Assembly: GCF_002953195.1 (NCBI RefSeq)
Contig: NZ_CP026377.1
Span: 4,278,001 to 4,342,000, forward strand
DNA from: Mixta gaviniae
Lineage (GTDB): Bacteria; Pseudomonadota; Gammaproteobacteria; Enterobacterales; Enterobacteriaceae
Length of the DNA stretch: 64,000 nt
Direction: 5' to 3'
Part shown: one piece after another, positions 1 through 18,191 of the stretch
How positions within the stretch are numbered: position 1 is the stretch's first letter
How the letters are laid out: each line of letters starts with the position of its first letter
Position numbers and translations under genes: made by a program
The notes under the pieces: generated by a model
Seen by the model: the letters and a program-made list of their open reading frames with translations, nothing else
Databases searched by the model: none
What the model was told of the DNA's origin: nothing

Positions 1-427
1 GCCCCTGGTCGAGGCGCCAGTACATGGAAAGATAGAGGTTAGCGCCAAAGGGAGAAAACCACTGGCGTCCACGACGGCCGCGACCCGCCTGCTGATACTC
101 GGCGACGCAGGCATCCCCGGTTTGTAGCGTATTCATCCGCGCAAGCAAGTATTGGTTGGTTGAATCGATAACCGGAATAACAGATACACCCGGCTGTTCC
201 AGGGTGGGAGTGATTTTCTCTTCATCCAGCAACTCAATCGGCGCCGGCAGACAGTACCCTTTGCCCGTCACGGTAAAGACATCCAGTCCCCACTCTTTCA
301 GCGTCTGGATATGCTTATTAATAGCGGCGCGGCTCATGCCGAGCTGCTCGCCTATCTGCTCGCCTGAATGGAACTCGCCATCCGCCAGGATAGCAACCAA
401 CTTTAACGGCACGCTGTTATCTTTCAT
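1..427 (-). CDS. birA: BirA biotin ligase/repressor, N-terminal part
   Basis: Bifunctional biotin-[acetyl-CoA carboxylase] ligase and biotin operon repressor. The first 142 residues are present; the rest lies beyond the left edge of the window. A winged helix-turn-helix covers about residues 1-60 ([16 protein letters not shown] at 32-47), and the ligase ATP/biotinoyl-adenylate loop GRGRRG is at 115-120. The ATG overlaps the murB stop as ATGA, so the two are probably translationally coupled, as in E. coli murB-birA. The family is about 320 residues, so roughly the last 180 are missing here only because of the window boundary. Confidence 0.96.
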   Translation of the reverse strand, partial: MKDNSVPLKLVAILADGEFHSGEQIGEQLGMSRAAINKHIQTLKEWGLDVFTVTGKGYCLPAPIELLDEEKITPTLEQPGVSVIPVIDSTNQYLLARMNTLQTGDACVAEYQQAGRGRRGRQWFSPFGANLYLSMYWRLDQG

Positions 428-1461
428 GCTATGACCTCAACGGCATCTTCTTCGCCTTCGGCACCGATAAATCGCACCTCCGGCTCCAGCCAGACATTAA
501 ATTTTTCACCGACGCGCTGCCGAATGGCATGCGCCAACGCCACCACATCCTCTGCAGTAGCCTGTTCAAGGTTGATTAGCACCAGCGCCTGCTGCTGATG
601 TACCGCAGCGCCTCCGATTCGATAGCCTTTCAGCTGGCATTGATCGATAAGCCAGCCGGCAGCCAGCTTAACCTCGCCGCTGCTTTGCGGATAATGTGGG
701 GCCTGTGGGAAAGCCGCCAGCAGCGAAGCAGCCTGCTCTGCGCTGACAACCGGGTTCTTAAAGAAGCTGCCAGCATTGCCGGTTAAGGCGGGATCGGGCA
801 GCTTACTGCGCCGCATATGGCACACCGCATCGAAAATCTGCTGCGGCGTTACGGTCGCCGGATCAAGACGCGTTAAATCGCCATAGCTCATCACCGGTTG
901 CCACTGCTTTGGCAGAATAAAGCCGACTGCTACAATGGCATGGCCATGCTGCAGCTGATGTTTAAAGATGCTGTCACGGTAACCGAACTGGCACTGCGCC
1001 GCCGTCAGGCGCGTGACGTTGCCGCTGTTGAGATCCAGCACATCAACCCACTCGCACACATCCTTCATTTCTACGCCATAGGCGCCGATATTCTGGATCG
1101 GCGCAGATCCAACGCAGCCTGGGATCAATGCCAGATTTTCCAGTCCGCCGATCCCCTGCTGCAGGGTAAAGGTTACCAGCGCATGCCAGTTCTCCCCTGC
1201 CCCCACGCGCAGGCGCCATACATGGTCGTCTTCGCTTACGGTGATGCCTTTGATGCGGTTGATGACCACAATGCCGTTATAGGCTTCCAGGAACAACACA
1301 TTGCTTCCTTCGCCAAGCAGCAAGAAGGGCAAATTCCGCTGCTGGCATTCTTGCCAGGCGGCAACGATCTGTTGCGGACTTTCCGCTATCACCACTTTGT
1401 GCGCGGCGGTATCAATGGCGAAGGTATGCAGGGTTTTCAGTGAGTATTCAGGGCTGGACAT
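424..1461 (-). CDS. murB: UDP-N-acetylenolpyruvoylglucosamine reductase
   Basis: Cytoplasmic FAD enzyme that uses NADPH to reduce UDP-GlcNAc-enolpyruvate to UDP-MurNAc, the second committed step of peptidoglycan precursor synthesis. The product is 345 aa (E. coli 342). The FAD-binding half contains [11 protein letters not shown] (48-58) and [21 protein letters not shown] (109-129). The active-site motif GSFFKNP (231-237) carries the proton-donor Ser232, YRDSIFK is at 161-167, and LEPEVRFIG near the C-terminus holds the catalytic Glu. It sits just downstream of the rRNA operon, as in the E. coli rrnB-murB-birA arrangement, and overlaps birA by 4 nt. The start is the ATG at 1461 with a short AGG about 9 nt upstream; start choice is moderately certain. 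Confidence 0.97.
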   Translation of the reverse strand: MSSPEYSLKTLHTFAIDTAAHKVVIAESPQQIVAAWQECQQRNLPFLLLGEGSNVLFLEAYNGIVVINRIKGITVSEDDHVWRLRVGAGENWHALVTFTLQQGIGGLENLALIPGCVGSAPIQNIGAYGVEMKDVCEWVDVLDLNSGNVTRLTAAQCQFGYRDSIFKHQLQHGHAIVAVGFILPKQWQPVMSYGDLTRLDPATVTPQQIFDAVCHMRRSKLPDPALTGNAGSFFKNPVVSAEQAASLLAAFPQAPHYPQSSGEVKLAAGWLIDQCQLKGYRIGGAAVHQQQALVLINLEQATAEDVVALAHAIRQRVGEKFNVWLEPEVRFIGAEGEEDAVEVIA

Positions 1462-2040
1462 GAAACGGCCTATTTCCGGTTAACTGCGGCCAGTTTACCT
1501 GATTGGTATCGCGGGAAGAAAATATTATCGGCGTGCGTTAAAAAGCGCGGATTTGACCCCGGGAACGGTACGAGAAATCCGCGATTCGAGCCGTTATTTT
1601 GCGCGACGGAAGGGGGGAATGCCTTTTTCTTGGTTGATCTTAGCTAAAGCTGAAGAAAATGATGCGATAAAACCTGCGTCAAAGCCGCGCGACCGCGTGA
1701 AAAAACACCGTATCAGAGCATTGCTTCAGTAAAGTAACTGGGGCAGAAGAGGGAAATCCAACGGACAAGAATGCACTTGAAAGCGTTAAAAAGGGACCAG
1801 AATTTGGCAACTACCTGAGAAAATCGGGAAGAAAACGGTACGGGCGAGTAAATCCTAAGCGGGAAGAGGAACGTCAGGAGAGGTAACGGTAGAAAACAAG
1901 CGTAAGAGAAGCGCGCCAACGGGGGAATAAGCGGATCAGCATCGGGCTGCGATAGCGAAAAAAGGCATTCTGGAGGATCGGAACCGACGCTTCGGCTCTT
2001 TTTTACCTGACAGGGATGAATTACGTAAACCGCGTATACG
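1462..2040. other. Spacer between murB and the rRNA terminator
   Basis: About 580 nt without a convincing gene. An open frame on the minus strand (1713-2234) runs through the 5S gene and the terminator, so it is a chance frame. A short hairpin followed by six Ts lies at 1988-2007 on the plus strand (AACCGA/TCGGCT arms), with no plus-strand gene upstream to serve. The murB promoter should lie here; GATAAT near 1522-1527 (minus) is a possible -10 but no good -35 is visible. Confidence 0.5.
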
Positions 2041-2066
2041 AAAAAGCCCCAGCTTTCGCTGAGGCT
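2041..2066 (-). terminator. rRNA operon terminator (T1-like)
   Basis: On the minus strand a 9-bp stem (AGCCTCAGC / GCTGGGGCT, one G-U pair) closes a GAAA loop and is followed by at least five Us. It lies 15 nt past the 3' end of the 5S gene, which is where a Rho-independent rrn terminator belongs. Confidence 0.9.
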
Positions 2067-2080
2067 CCGTCGTTGATTTG

Positions 2081-2200
2081 ATGCCTGGCAGTTCCCTACT
2101 CTCGCATGGGGAGGCCCCACACTACCATCGGCGCTGCGGCGTTTCACTTCTGAGTTCGGCATGGGGTCAGGTGGGACCACCGCGCTCTCGCCGCCAGGCA
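2081..2200 (-). rRNA. rrf: 5S ribosomal RNA
   Basis: 120-nt 5S rRNA of the large ribosomal subunit. The 5' end TGCCTGGCGGC pairs with the 3' end GCCAGGCAT, and the internal TGACCCCATGCCGAACTCAG block is typical of Enterobacterales. It is the last gene of the operon, about 100 nt after the 23S gene, with no trailing tRNA before the terminator. Confidence 0.97.
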
Positions 2201-2300
2201 AATTCTGTTTCGCATGCCGCCACGGGGGCCACACGCGCTAATCCGGTGAACAAGCTGAAAACTGCGTCTCTCTTTTTTCTTAAAACGCCTGTGGCGTTGT

Positions 2301-5207
<2,907 letters not shown>

Positions 5208-5317
5208 TCACAACCCACAGGCGTCTTGCGACACCGTGTCGGTGTGAAAAATTGAGAGACTCTGAACAGTTCTTTATGCAAGAAGCTGCTCTTTCAAATT
5301 TTCAGCTTGTTCCGGAT

Positions 5318-5329
5318 TGTTAAAGAGCA
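5318..5329 (-). promoter_or_regulatory. Spacer boxA antitermination element
   Basis: TGCTCTTTAACA on the minus strand in the tRNA-Glu to 23S spacer. It matches the NusB/NusE-binding boxA that keeps RNA polymerase in the antiterminated state through the 23S gene. Confidence 0.88.
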
Positions 5330-5403
5330 ATATCGTAAAGCTGACTCGTGAGTCAGTTTTAGGATATGTTGGGTACGCGACTTTCACTCACACTACCAGC
5401 AAG

Positions 5404-5479
5404 TGGCGTCCCCTAGGGGATTCGAACCCCTGTTACCGCCGTGAAAGGGCGGTGTCCTGGGCCTCTAGACGAAGGGGAC
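5404..5479 (-). tRNA. gltT: tRNA-Glu (TTC)
   Basis: 76-nt tRNA with encoded CCA in the 16S-23S spacer. The acceptor stem GTCCCC/GGGGAC, T-loop GTTCGAATC and anticodon TTC read clearly on the minus strand. A single tRNA-Glu spacer is the rrnB/C/E/G type in E. coli, in contrast to the Ile-Ala spacer of rrnA/D/H. Confidence 0.97.
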
Positions 5480-5564
5480 ACTGAAGTCTGCTTCGCAAGA
5501 CGCCTTGCTCATACTTTCTATCAGACAATCTGTGTGAGCACTACACGGGAAGGTATCAGCATGG

Positions 5565-7105
<1,541 letters not shown>

Positions 7106-7226
7106 AAAAGTCTGATGCTCAAAGAAAAACGTCGTAATGAATTACGTGTTCACTCTTGAGACTTGATACTGCAATTATTTTTGCGATATCCGTCCTGTGA
7201 GTGCCCACACAGATTGTCTGATAAAT

Positions 7227-7238
7227 TGTTAAAGAGCG
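7227..7238 (-). promoter_or_regulatory. Leader boxA antitermination element
   Basis: GCTCTTTAACAA on the minus strand, about 120 nt upstream of mature 16S, followed by the conserved TTTATCAGACAATCTGTGTG processing-stem sequence. It matches the boxA of E. coli rrn leaders. Confidence 0.88.
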
Positions 7239-7277
7239 GTGCGACCGGCGCTTCGTGCCGTTGTCGCGAGGTGGCGT

Positions 7278-7305
7278 ATATTACGCTTTCCTCTTTCAGA
7301 GTCAA
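7278..7305 (-). promoter_or_regulatory. rRNA operon promoter P2
   Basis: Minus-strand -35 TTGACT (7300-7305) and -10 TAATAT (7278-7283) separated by 16 bp. The sequence is very close to E. coli rrn P2. Confidence 0.85.
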
Positions 7306-7400
7306 CCCCTTTTTCAGAAGTTTTTCTCCGGCGATTCAGAACTGCTGAACCGCCTGACCAGGCCGACTAAGAAGTCGTTGTTCCGTGTCAGTGGAGGCGC

Positions 7401-7428
7401 ATTATAGGGAGTTCTTCCGGGCTGACAA
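7401..7428 (-). promoter_or_regulatory. rRNA operon promoter P1
   Basis: Minus-strand -35 TTGTCA (7423-7428), 16-bp spacer, -10 TATAAT (7401-7406) and a GCGC discriminator, almost identical to E. coli rrn P1. The GC-rich discriminator is the element that makes this promoter respond to ppGpp/DksA. An A/T-rich run just upstream (7437-7447) is a likely UP element; Fis sites probably extend toward hemG. Confidence 0.9.
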
Positions 7429-7483
7429 GCGTTTATTTCAAAAAAATGATCGTTAGGTTTATTTTTCAGCAAAGCGTCTTTTT

Positions 7484-8020
7484 TTAGCGCGATTTGCTGC
7501 TCATTTGCGCGAATTCCTCAGCGAAACGTTCTACCTGCTGCCAGTCAGTGTATTCCACCTCTTTGCGCGCATCGGTTTCGCCGCCGGTCATACGCATAAT
7601 AAGCTGGATCATCACCCGGTCGAACCAGCCGTAGCGCGGATAGCGCAGCGCGCCGGCAAATACCGCGCAGCTGTCTGGCTGCCACGGTGACTGTAGCAGG
7701 AACTTGCGCGTATAGGCGTTGGTTTGCGGCGTACGCTTTTCGGGCTTGCGCGCGGTAAGGTTAACCGAGAAGAATCCGCTGACGCGCTGCTGCAGCTGCG
7801 CCAGATTGTTCTTCACAAAGCGCGCCACCGCCGGCTGGAAATGACCGTAACGGATCGATGCGCCAATCAGCACCCGATCGTACTGCGCCCAGTCGATATG
7901 CTGGGCGTGCAGAATATTCATGACGTCGCACTCCTGATGCGCTTTCATCGTGTTCGCGATGTAAGCGGCGATCTCGCGGGTTTGCCCGTCACGGCTGGAA
8001 AACAGAATCAGCGCCTTCAT
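7484..8020 (-). CDS. hemG: Menaquinone-dependent protoporphyrinogen IX dehydrogenase
   Basis: FMN flavodoxin-like enzyme that oxidises protoporphyrinogen IX to protoporphyrin IX, passing electrons to quinones, at the inner face of the membrane. The product is 178 aa. The FMN phosphate loop [12 protein letters not shown] is at about residues 6-17, GASIRYGH follows in the middle, and the HemG-specific insertion with [10 protein letters not shown] and [13 protein letters not shown] is present. The ATG at 8020 is chosen because it aligns with the E. coli start and follows TTAAGGAGAAAGTA. It is 16 nt from the trkH stop, the usual trkH-hemG operon. In E. coli this gene borders rrnA. Confidence 0.97.
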   Translation of the reverse strand: MKALILFSSRDGQTREIAAYIANTMKAHQECDVMNILHAQHIDWAQYDRVLIGASIRYGHFQPAVARFVKNNLAQLQQRVSGFFSVNLTARKPEKRTPQTNAYTRKFLLQSPWQPDSCAVFAGALRYPRYGWFDRVMIQLIMRMTGGETDARKEVEYTDWQQVERFAEEFAQMSSKSR

Positions 8021-8036
8021 TACTTTCTCCTTAATA

Positions 8037-9488
8037 TCACTCGCGCCAGAAGGTAGGAGTGAACAGTACCAGCAGCGTAAACACTTCCAGACGACCAAAG
8101 AGCATGGTCGAAATCAGGATCCATTTTGCAACGTCGTTCATTGAGGTGAAGTTATCGGCCACCACGCCCAATCCCGGCCCGAGGTTATTCAGCGTTGCGG
8201 CCACAGCGGCAAATGCAGAAAAGTCATCGACGCCGGTGGCAATAATGGCCAGCATGCTGAGCAGGAACACCAGCGCATAGGCGGAAAAAAATCCCCACAC
8301 CGCTTCCAGAATCCGCTCCGGCAGCGCGCGGTTGCCCAGTTTAATGGTATAGACGGCGTTGGGATGCACCAGACGCTTCAGCTCGCGCGATCCCTGCTTA
8401 AACAGCAGCAGAATACGAATGACCTTCAGGCCGCCGCCCGTCGAACCGGCGCAGCCGCCAATAAAGGCGGAGCAAAGCAGCAGCACCGGCAAGAATAGCG
8501 GCCAGCGCGCAATGCTGTCAGTGGTGAAGCCTGCGGTAGTCGCCATCGACACCACCTGGAAAAACGCCTGGTTCAGCGTTTGCCAGCTACTGGTGTAAAC
8601 ATTGTGGAACCACAATACGATGGTGCAGATAACCACCAGCGTAAACTGCACGCCGATAAACATGCGGAATTCCGGGTCACGCCAGTAGACGCGCAGATTC
8701 CGCCCGCTCAACAACGAGAAGTGCAGGCCGTAGTTGCAGCCGGAAATCAGCAGGAACACCGCGATGATGGTGTTAATGGTCGGGCTGTTGAAGTAGCCCA
8801 CGCTGGCATCATGCGTAGAGAAGCCGCCGATGGCGATGGTTGAGAAGCTATGCCCTATCGCGTCAAACAGCGGCATGCCCGCCAGCCACAGCGCCACCGC
8901 ACAGGCGACGGTCAGCAGAACATAGATCAGCCACAGCGTCTTCGCCGTTTCGGCGATTCGCGGGCGCATTTTGTTATCTTTCAGCGGGCCGGGCATTTCC
9001 GCGCGATAGAGCTGCATGCCCCCGACGCCCAGTATCGGCAAGATCGCCACCGCCAGCACGATGATCCCCATCCCGCCGAGCCATTGCAGCATCTGCCGAT
9101 AAAAGAGAATCGCTTTAGGCAGCGAATCCAGCCCCACCAGCGTGGTGGCGCCAGTCGTGGTCAGCCCGGAAAAAGATTCGAAAAAGGCGTCGGTCACCGA
9201 GAGATTAGGATGCTCGGCGAAAATAAACGGCATCGCCCCGACGCTACCCAGCACGGTCCAGAACAGCACCACGATCAAAAAGCCTTCGCGCGGCTTCAGA
9301 TCGTTCTTCTGTTTACGGTTGGGCCACCAGAGCATAGCGCCGATAATCAACGCCATAATAAATGTCTGACTGAATGCGCGCCCCGCGCCGTCACGATAAA
9401 TCAACGCCACCAGGCCGGGCACGATCATTGTTCCAGAGAACAGAATGACCAGTAACCCGACGATACGGGTAATGGCACGAAAATGCAT
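8037..9488 (-). CDS. trkH: Trk potassium uptake channel TrkH
   Basis: Inner-membrane K+ channel subunit of the Trk system, gated by the NAD-binding TrkA protein. The product is 483 aa, the same length as in E. coli, with four M1-P-M2 repeats. P-loop filter sequences include [13 protein letters not shown] (about 110-122) and [12 protein letters not shown] in the third/fourth repeat region. The protein is almost collinear with E. coli TrkH throughout. The ATG at 9488 starts at [11 protein letters not shown], as in E. coli. Confidence 0.98.
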   Translation of the reverse strand: MHFRAITRIVGLLVILFSGTMIVPGLVALIYRDGAGRAFSQTFIMALIIGAMLWWPNRKQKNDLKPREGFLIVVLFWTVLGSVGAMPFIFAEHPNLSVTDAFFESFSGLTTTGATTLVGLDSLPKAILFYRQMLQWLGGMGIIVLAVAILPILGVGGMQLYRAEMPGPLKDNKMRPRIAETAKTLWLIYVLLTVACAVALWLAGMPLFDAIGHSFSTIAIGGFSTHDASVGYFNSPTINTIIAVFLLISGCNYGLHFSLLSGRNLRVYWRDPEFRMFIGVQFTLVVICTIVLWFHNVYTSSWQTLNQAFFQVVSMATTAGFTTDSIARWPLFLPVLLLCSAFIGGCAGSTGGGLKVIRILLLFKQGSRELKRLVHPNAVYTIKLGNRALPERILEAVWGFFSAYALVFLLSMLAIIATGVDDFSAFAAVAATLNNLGPGLGVVADNFTSMNDVAKWILISTMLFGRLEVFTLLVLFTPTFWRE

Positions 9489-9512
9489 TCTGCCGTTTCC
9501 TTAAGATAAAAA

Positions 9513-10133
9513 TTAGGGGTCTACCGGTTCGAGCGTCAGCGCTCCCCGGCTTATGTCCGTCAGATTCTGCGTAAACCCGGCGACCTGCGCCCAGGGCAAC
9601 GCCAGCGTGATCGAGACGACATCCAAAAAATCCGTCTTAAGCAGTTCTCCTTCAAAACGCTGAACCAGGCGCTCGATATCGCCGAGCTGCGCGTAATCGC
9701 AGCGTAGCTGAAAACGGCGCATCGGTATCTTTTGTTTGCGCGCCAGCTGCTTTAGCGCCTGCTGCACGCCGCCGCCATAGGCTTTCACCAGGCCGCCGGT
9801 GCCCAACATAATGCCGCCGTAGTAGCGCACCACGACGGCGGTGATCTCGCCCACCTGGCTGCCCATCAGCTGCGCCAGCATCGGCTTGCCCGCCGTGCCG
9901 GACGGCTCGCCGTCATCAGAGAACCCCAACTGCTGGGAATCATCCGGACGTCCCGCCACATAAGCCCAGCAGTGATGGCGGGCAGCGGGATGCTCCGCCT
10001 TTACCTGCTGGATAAACGCGCGCGCCGCTTCAACGCCTCCAGTATGGGCCAGCAGCGTAATGAAACGGCTCTTCTTGATGGTTTCTTCGCTGATGCTGAG
10101 CGGCTCAGCGGGAATATCATAAACGTCCATCAT
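9513..10133 (-). CDS. yigZ: IMPACT-family protein YigZ
   Basis: Conserved protein of the YigZ/IMPACT (UPF0029) family, 206 aa. The N-terminal domain contains the family signature around [17 protein letters not shown] (about 69-85) and [22 protein letters not shown] (about 100-121). The C-terminal part is the DUF1949-type ferredoxin-like domain. The eukaryotic relative regulates translation; the bacterial role is not settled. The ATG at 10133 overlaps the pepQ stop as ATGA. A second ATG follows at once, so the exact start may be 3 nt later. Confidence 0.94.
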   Translation of the reverse strand: MMDVYDIPAEPLSISEETIKKSRFITLLAHTGGVEAARAFIQQVKAEHPAARHHCWAYVAGRPDDSQQLGFSDDGEPSGTAGKPMLAQLMGSQVGEITAVVVRYYGGIMLGTGGLVKAYGGGVQQALKQLARKQKIPMRRFQLRCDYAQLGDIERLVQRFEGELLKTDFLDVVSITLALPWAQVAGFTQNLTDISRGALTLEPVDP

Positions 10134-11461
10134 GCCAGATGCAGATCGCGCGTCATGTTCTCGGTACGATTGGCATAGATCACCACGTTATCCTCAATGC
10201 GGATGCCGCCGTAAGGCTGCAGCGCGTCGATCGCCTGCCAGTTAAAGTGCTGGCTGTATTTGCCTTCACGCCATGGCGCCAGCAGCGACTCGATAATATA
10301 GAAGCCTGGCTCAATGGTCAGCACCATACGCGGCTCCAGTACACGCGTGCAGCGCAGGAACGGATACTGCTGCGGCGCCGCCAGATGCGCGCCGTTCTCA
10401 TCCTGCATAAAGCCGGCGACGTCATGCACCTGCAAGCCCAACGGATGCCCCAGACCGTGCGGCATAAACGGCCCGGTAAGGTTTTCCGCCACCATCGCCT
10501 CGGCGCTGATATTGCGCACCAGATCGTACTTCAGCAACATCGCGGCGATGCGCTGGTGCATCTGCAGATGGTAGTCGGTATAACGCACGCCCGCTTTTAA
10601 CGTCGCAATCAGCGCCAGCTCATGCTGATTCATCTCTTTCAACAGCTGCGCAAACAGCGAGTCGTTCTGCGTGGTATAGGTACGCGTCAGATCCGCCGCA
10701 TAGCCGTTGTACTCGGCGCCCGCATCGATCAGAAAGCTGCGGCGTTGCGACGGCGCCTGATGGTCAAGTTTGGTGTAGTGCAGCACCGCCGCATGTTCGT
10801 TCAGGGCGATGATATTGCCGTAGGGCACATCGGTGTCACGGTGGCCAGTGGCGGTCAGGTAGGCGAGATTGATGTCAAACTCGCTCATGCCGGAGAGAAA
10901 CGCCTCTTTCGCTGCCCGATGTCCCGCAACCGCCAGCTTCTGCGCTTCGCGCATACAGGCCAGTTCATAGTCAGTTTTATAGGCGCGATGGTAGTGCAGA
11001 AAATCGATCGCACCCTGCGGGTTGATGCGTTCATTGCTGATACCGAGCTGCACCGCGCGCTGCGGCACCGGGCCGATATAAGCGACATTCTGACGCTGCG
11101 CCGGCAGTAACTCGCCGATCTCATCGGCGTTTTTCAGCGCCACCAGCTCCACTTCGTCAGTCCAAAAGCTGTGCGGCAGCGGCTCGACGTTATGCCAGTA
11201 GTCCACCGGCGAATAAAACCAGAGCTTCGGCTTATTGACGCCATCCACCCACAGCCAGCAGTTAGGCACCTGCGTCACCGGCACCCAGGCTTTGAACTGC
11301 GGATTGACCTTGAAAGGATAGTGATGGTCGTCGAGGAAAACTGTCAGCAGTTCGCCGGAGTGGATCAGCATCGCATCCAGTTGAAAGCGAGCCAGAACCT
11401 GCTGCGCGCGCTGCTGCAGCGTCGCGATGTGATCTTTGTACAAGGTAACCAGGGTATCCAT
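10130..11461 (-). CDS. pepQ: Xaa-Pro dipeptidase (proline dipeptidase)
   Basis: Cytoplasmic metallopeptidase of the M24B family that splits X-Pro dipeptides. The product is 443 aa, identical in length to E. coli. The pita-bread fold metal ligands are visible in [16 protein letters not shown] (two Asp), HGLGHPLG (His), EPGFYIIE (Glu) and GIRIEDNV (Glu). The ATG at 11461 is taken because [16 protein letters not shown] aligns with the E. coli N-terminus; the frame stays open another 44 codons upstream without homology. It is divergent from fadB and coupled to yigZ by ATGA. Confidence 0.97.
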   Translation of the reverse strand: MDTLVTLYKDHIATLQQRAQQVLARFQLDAMLIHSGELLTVFLDDHHYPFKVNPQFKAWVPVTQVPNCWLWVDGVNKPKLWFYSPVDYWHNVEPLPHSFWTDEVELVALKNADEIGELLPAQRQNVAYIGPVPQRAVQLGISNERINPQGAIDFLHYHRAYKTDYELACMREAQKLAVAGHRAAKEAFLSGMSEFDINLAYLTATGHRDTDVPYGNIIALNEHAAVLHYTKLDHQAPSQRRSFLIDAGAEYNGYAADLTRTYTTQNDSLFAQLLKEMNQHELALIATLKAGVRYTDYHLQMHQRIAAMLLKYDLVRNISAEAMVAENLTGPFMPHGLGHPLGLQVHDVAGFMQDENGAHLAAPQQYPFLRCTRVLEPRMVLTIEPGFYIIESLLAPWREGKYSQHFNWQAIDALQPYGGIRIEDNVVIYANRTENMTRDLHLA

Positions 11462-11602
11462 TGTCGTACTCCGTATCAGCAAAATTGTCCGCATCTTATC
11501 ACAGCGAGGGGGCGGATGCCGTGTCGCCGCCGCCTGTGATCTTGTCTGCAAATGAGCAAAGATCTGTTTGCAAATAATTAACATCACTCTCACACTCCGA
11601 TC

Positions 11603-11619
11603 ATCTGGTATGACCAGAT
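11603..11619 (+). promoter_or_regulatory. FadR operator of fadBA
   Basis: ATCTGGTATGACCAGAT is a near-perfect palindrome. From memory it differs from the E. coli fadB FadR operator at one central base. It lies 28-44 nt upstream of the fadB ATG, so FadR bound without acyl-CoA would block transcription. Confidence 0.88.
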
Positions 11620-11646
11620 CCCTTTATCGTGGTTCAGGAGACGGAC

Positions 11647-15008
<3,362 letters not shown>

Positions 15009-15030
15009 TACGTTAGTACTTGTGGTTTTT

Positions 15031-15057
15031 CCCGCCTGTCAGGGGCGGGTTTTTTTA
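15031..15057 (+). terminator. fadBA terminator
   Basis: Stem CCCGCC/GGCGGG around a 7-nt loop, followed by seven Ts, 23 nt after the fadA stop. fre converges from the other side. Confidence 0.92.
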
Positions 15058-15089
15058 TGCCGGACGCGGCGCAGGCCGCGCACCGTTGG

Positions 15090-15791
15090 TCAGATAAAGG
15101 CGAAGGCGTCGCCGTAGATCTGCGCTTCCTGCGCGCCGCGTTCGGCACAGAAACGCTCCCGGGCAATCTTAGCCATCTCGAAACGGCCGGCGATATAGAT
15201 ATCATGCTCGCTCAGCGAACCGAAATCCTGCATTACCGCCGTCAGAACGGTGCCGCTGCGCCCCTGCCATGCATCCTGCGGCTGCTCCACGACCGGTACC
15301 ACTTTCAGGTTGGGATGCCGTACTGCCAGCGCTTTCAGCTCTTCAAGATCGTACAGGTGATGGCTTTCGCGGCCGCCCCAGTAGATCGCGATATCGCGAT
15401 CCGGCTGCTGCGCCAGCGCGGTCAGCAAAATAGAGCGGGCGTAAGAGAACCCGGTGCCGCCGGCGATCAGGATCATAGGACGGTTGCTCTCTTCACGCAG
15501 CCAGGCGTCGCCGTGCGGAATATCCACCACGATTTCACGCTGCTGCTGAATGCGCTCCATCACCGCCATCGCATAGAGGTTCAGTTCAGAGGCGCCGATA
15601 TGCAGCTCGATGATATCTTTTTCCATCGGCGTCGAGGCCAGAGAGAACGGGCGTTTATCGCGCTCGTCCATCACCACCATCAGATACTGGCCAGCGCGGA
15701 AGGAGAAATCCGCTTCCGGCACCAGGCGTACGCGATAAACGGTGTCGGTAATCGCCTCCACCGAAGTCACTTTACAGCTTAACGTTGTCAT
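15090..15791 (-). CDS. fre: NAD(P)H-flavin reductase
   Basis: Soluble reductase that uses NAD(P)H to reduce free flavins, serving for example ferric iron reduction and prFMN supply to UbiX/UbiD chemistry. The product is 233 aa. The flavin-binding R-x-Y-S/T-type motif lies in [23 protein letters not shown] (about 33-55, RPFS key) and the NAD-binding [12 protein letters not shown] near 110. The ATG at 15791 begins [20 protein letters not shown] as in E. coli. It lies just downstream of ubiD on the same strand. Confidence 0.97.
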   Translation of the reverse strand: MTTLSCKVTSVEAITDTVYRVRLVPEADFSFRAGQYLMVVMDERDKRPFSLASTPMEKDIIELHIGASELNLYAMAVMERIQQQREIVVDIPHGDAWLREESNRPMILIAGGTGFSYARSILLTALAQQPDRDIAIYWGGRESHHLYDLEELKALAVRHPNLKVVPVVEQPQDAWQGRSGTVLTAVMQDFGSLSEHDIYIAGRFEMAKIARERFCAERGAQEAQIYGDAFAFI

Positions 15792-15830
15792 GCGTTCCCT
15801 CTGTCGGGTCGTCATTCGTAATTTGCTTCG

Positions 15831-17324
15831 TCAGCGTGACGGCAAATCGTTAAAAATTCCCAGCCGATCCCAGATGGCATCGACGCGCGCCGTTACTGCC
15901 GGATCTTTCACGATCGGACGGCCCCATTCGCGCTGCGTTTCGCCCGGCCATTTGTTGGTGGCGTCCAGACCCATTTTAGAGCCCAACCCCGATACCGGCG
16001 ACGCGAAATCCAGGTAGTCAATCGGCGTGTTTTCGATCAGCACCGTGTCACGCGCCGGATCCATACGCGTAGTGATCGCCCAGATAACATCGTTCCAGTC
16101 GCGAGCGTTGACATCGTCATCGCAGACAATCACAAACTTGGTGTACATAAACTGACGCAGGAAGGACCAGACGCCCATCATCACGCGCTTGGCGTGCCCG
16201 GCGTACTGCTTCTTCATGGTCACCACCGCCAGACGATAGGAACAGCCTTCCGGCGGCAGGTAGAAGTCGACGATCTCCGGGAACTGCTTAATCAGGATCG
16301 GCACCAGCACCTCATTCAGCGCCACGCCCAGCACCGCCGGCTCATCCGGCGGACGGCCGGTATAGGTCGAATGGTAGATGGCGTTGCGGCGCTGCGTAAT
16401 GTGCGTCACGGTAAACACCGGGAAGTTATCCACTTCATTATAGTAGCCGGTATGGTCGCCATACGGCCCTTCCGGCGCCATGTCGCCCGGCTCGATATAG
16501 CCTTCCAGCACGATCTCTGCGCTGGCCGGCACTTCCAGATCGTTTGACAGGCACTTCACCACCTCGGATTTGGTGCCGCGCAGCAGTCCGGCGAAGGCAT
16601 ATTCCGACAGGGTATCCGGCACCGGCGTCACGGCGCCGAGGATAGTGGCAGGATCGGCACCCAGCGCCACCGCAACCGGGAAACGCTCGCCGGGATGCGC
16701 TTTGCACCACTCCTGATAATCGAGCGCGCCGCCGCGATGAGAGAGCCAGCGCATAATCAGACGATTTTTGCCGATCACCTGCTGTCGATAGATGCCAAGA
16801 TTCTGCCGCTCTTTGTGCGGGCCACGCGTGACCGTCAACCCCCAGGTGATCAGCGGCGCGGCATCTTCCGGCCAGCACTGCATCACCGGGATACGCGACA
16901 GATCCACCTCGTCGCCCTGCCACACCTGCTCCTGACACGGCGCGCTGCGCAGCCGTTTGGTCGGCATGTTCAGCACCTGCTTAAACTGCGGCATTTTATC
17001 GAACAGATCGCGGAACCCCTTCGGCGGCTCCGGCTCCTTAAGAAACGCCAGCAGCTTGCCCACTTCACGCAGCGCGCTGACCTCCTCCTGCCCCATGCCC
17101 AATGCCACGCGCTTCGGCGTGCCGAACAGGTTGCACAGCACCGGCATATCATAGCCTTTGGGATTTTCGAACAGCAGGGCCGGGCCGCCGGCGCGTAGGG
17201 TGCGATCGGCGATCTCGGTCATCTCCAGAATGGGATCGACCTCCAGCGTTATACGTTTTAACTCGCCACGCTGTTCAAGCAGCGTAAGGAACTCGCGTAA
17301 GTCGTGGTATTTCATCAGATTCAT
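15831..17324 (-). CDS. ubiD: 3-octaprenyl-4-hydroxybenzoate decarboxylase
   Basis: Prenylated-FMN-dependent decarboxylase of aerobic ubiquinone synthesis. The product is 497 aa, identical in length to E. coli. It keeps the UbiD signature [19 protein letters not shown] (around 174-192), the Glu-rich catalytic stretch [13 protein letters not shown] and the C-terminal DATNKWPGE. The cofactor is made by UbiX, encoded elsewhere. Its fre neighbour supplies reduced flavin in principle. It diverges from rfaH across a 350-nt spacer. Start ATG at 17324. Confidence 0.97.
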   Translation of the reverse strand: MNLMKYHDLREFLTLLEQRGELKRITLEVDPILEMTEIADRTLRAGGPALLFENPKGYDMPVLCNLFGTPKRVALGMGQEEVSALREVGKLLAFLKEPEPPKGFRDLFDKMPQFKQVLNMPTKRLRSAPCQEQVWQGDEVDLSRIPVMQCWPEDAAPLITWGLTVTRGPHKERQNLGIYRQQVIGKNRLIMRWLSHRGGALDYQEWCKAHPGERFPVAVALGADPATILGAVTPVPDTLSEYAFAGLLRGTKSEVVKCLSNDLEVPASAEIVLEGYIEPGDMAPEGPYGDHTGYYNEVDNFPVFTVTHITQRRNAIYHSTYTGRPPDEPAVLGVALNEVLVPILIKQFPEIVDFYLPPEGCSYRLAVVTMKKQYAGHAKRVMMGVWSFLRQFMYTKFVIVCDDDVNARDWNDVIWAITTRMDPARDTVLIENTPIDYLDFASPVSGLGSKMGLDATNKWPGETQREWGRPIVKDPAVTARVDAIWDRLGIFNDLPSR

Positions 17325-17674
17325 TATTCAGGCCGCGGAATCAGCCATTATAGGGAGGATTCAACGGCGATGCTGAGGTTTGTGTGCGTGCCGCCTGCAG
17401 GAAAACGGCACCTGTATCGCAAGCCGGTGGACGAGGCTTTTCTTTTTTGTTAACAGCTTGCGTTGCGAGTCTGAACCACCGACGCGGGCTTCGTCAATTT
17501 GCAATTCCGTAATTTACGCCATTCGGGCCAGGGAAAACTGTAGTTTGCCGTATGTATGCTGTGGATAAGCGTGGAAAAAAAGCGCGGCAGAAGGGCGCTG
17601 GCGCCGCGCGATCTCGCTATCGCTCTGAAAGCAGTTTTGCTATTCTTAGCCTTCAATAATTGGAAAGTGACATT
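17325..17674. other. Divergent ubiD/rfaH spacer
   Basis: 350 nt between two divergent genes, so both promoters should be here. Short open frames are present on both strands but none has a ribosome-binding site or recognisable product. I do not see a confident operator. Confidence 0.4.
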
Positions 17675-18163
17675 ATGGAATCCTGGTATCTTCTCTACTG
17701 CAAACGTGGTCAGTTATTACGCGCTAAAGAGCATCTGGAACGGCAGGCGGTACATTGCCTGAGCCCGATGATCGCCATGGAAAAAATTGTGCGCGGCAAA
17801 CGAACCACGGTAGAAGAACCGCTGTTTCCCAACTACCTTTTTATTGAATTCGATCCGGAAGATATTCATACCACCACTATCAGCGCCACGCGTGGCGTCA
17901 GCCATTTCGTGCGCTTCGGCAACCAGCCGGCGATCGTCCCGCTGGATGTCATCGACGCGTTGCGCACCGGCACGCCGGAAAGCATGGTCGATCCCGATAC
18001 GCCCTGCCCCGGCGACAAAGTAGTGATTATTGAAGGCGCGCTGGAAGGGCTGGAAGCGATCTTTACCGAGCCTGACGGCGAGGCGCGCTCCATGCTGCTG
18101 CTTAACCTGTTAAATAAACAGGTTAAGCAGAGCGTTGAAAACGGTGCCTTCCGCAAAGCCTGA
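17675..18163 (+). CDS. rfaH: Transcription antiterminator RfaH
   Basis: NusG paralogue recruited to ops-bearing operons (LPS core, O-antigen, capsule, F pilus), where it suppresses pausing and Rho termination and helps recruit ribosomes. The product is 162 aa, exactly the E. coli length. The NGN domain (about 1-100) has [14 protein letters not shown] at its start and [11 protein letters not shown] in the middle; the fold-switching KOW domain is about 110-162. The ATG at 17675 follows GGAAAGTGACATT. Confidence 0.97.
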   Translation: MESWYLLYCKRGQLLRAKEHLERQAVHCLSPMIAMEKIVRGKRTTVEEPLFPNYLFIEFDPEDIHTTTISATRGVSHFVRFGNQPAIVPLDVIDALRTGTPESMVDPDTPCPGDKVVIIEGALEGLEAIFTEPDGEARSMLLLNLLNKQVKQSVENGAFRKA

Positions 18164-18191
18164 TACGCCCCTCACGCGCCTTTGCTTTACC

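Noticed and set aside
1988..2007. Plus-strand hairpin with T6 as a terminator
   Set aside because: The stem is short and no plus-strand gene precedes it; kept only as a remark on the spacer.
1713..2234. 173-codon open frame on the minus strand downstream of and through 5S rRNA
   Set aside because: It runs through the 5S gene and the rrn terminator, lacks a ribosome-binding site and resembles the chance frames often seen beside rRNA operons.
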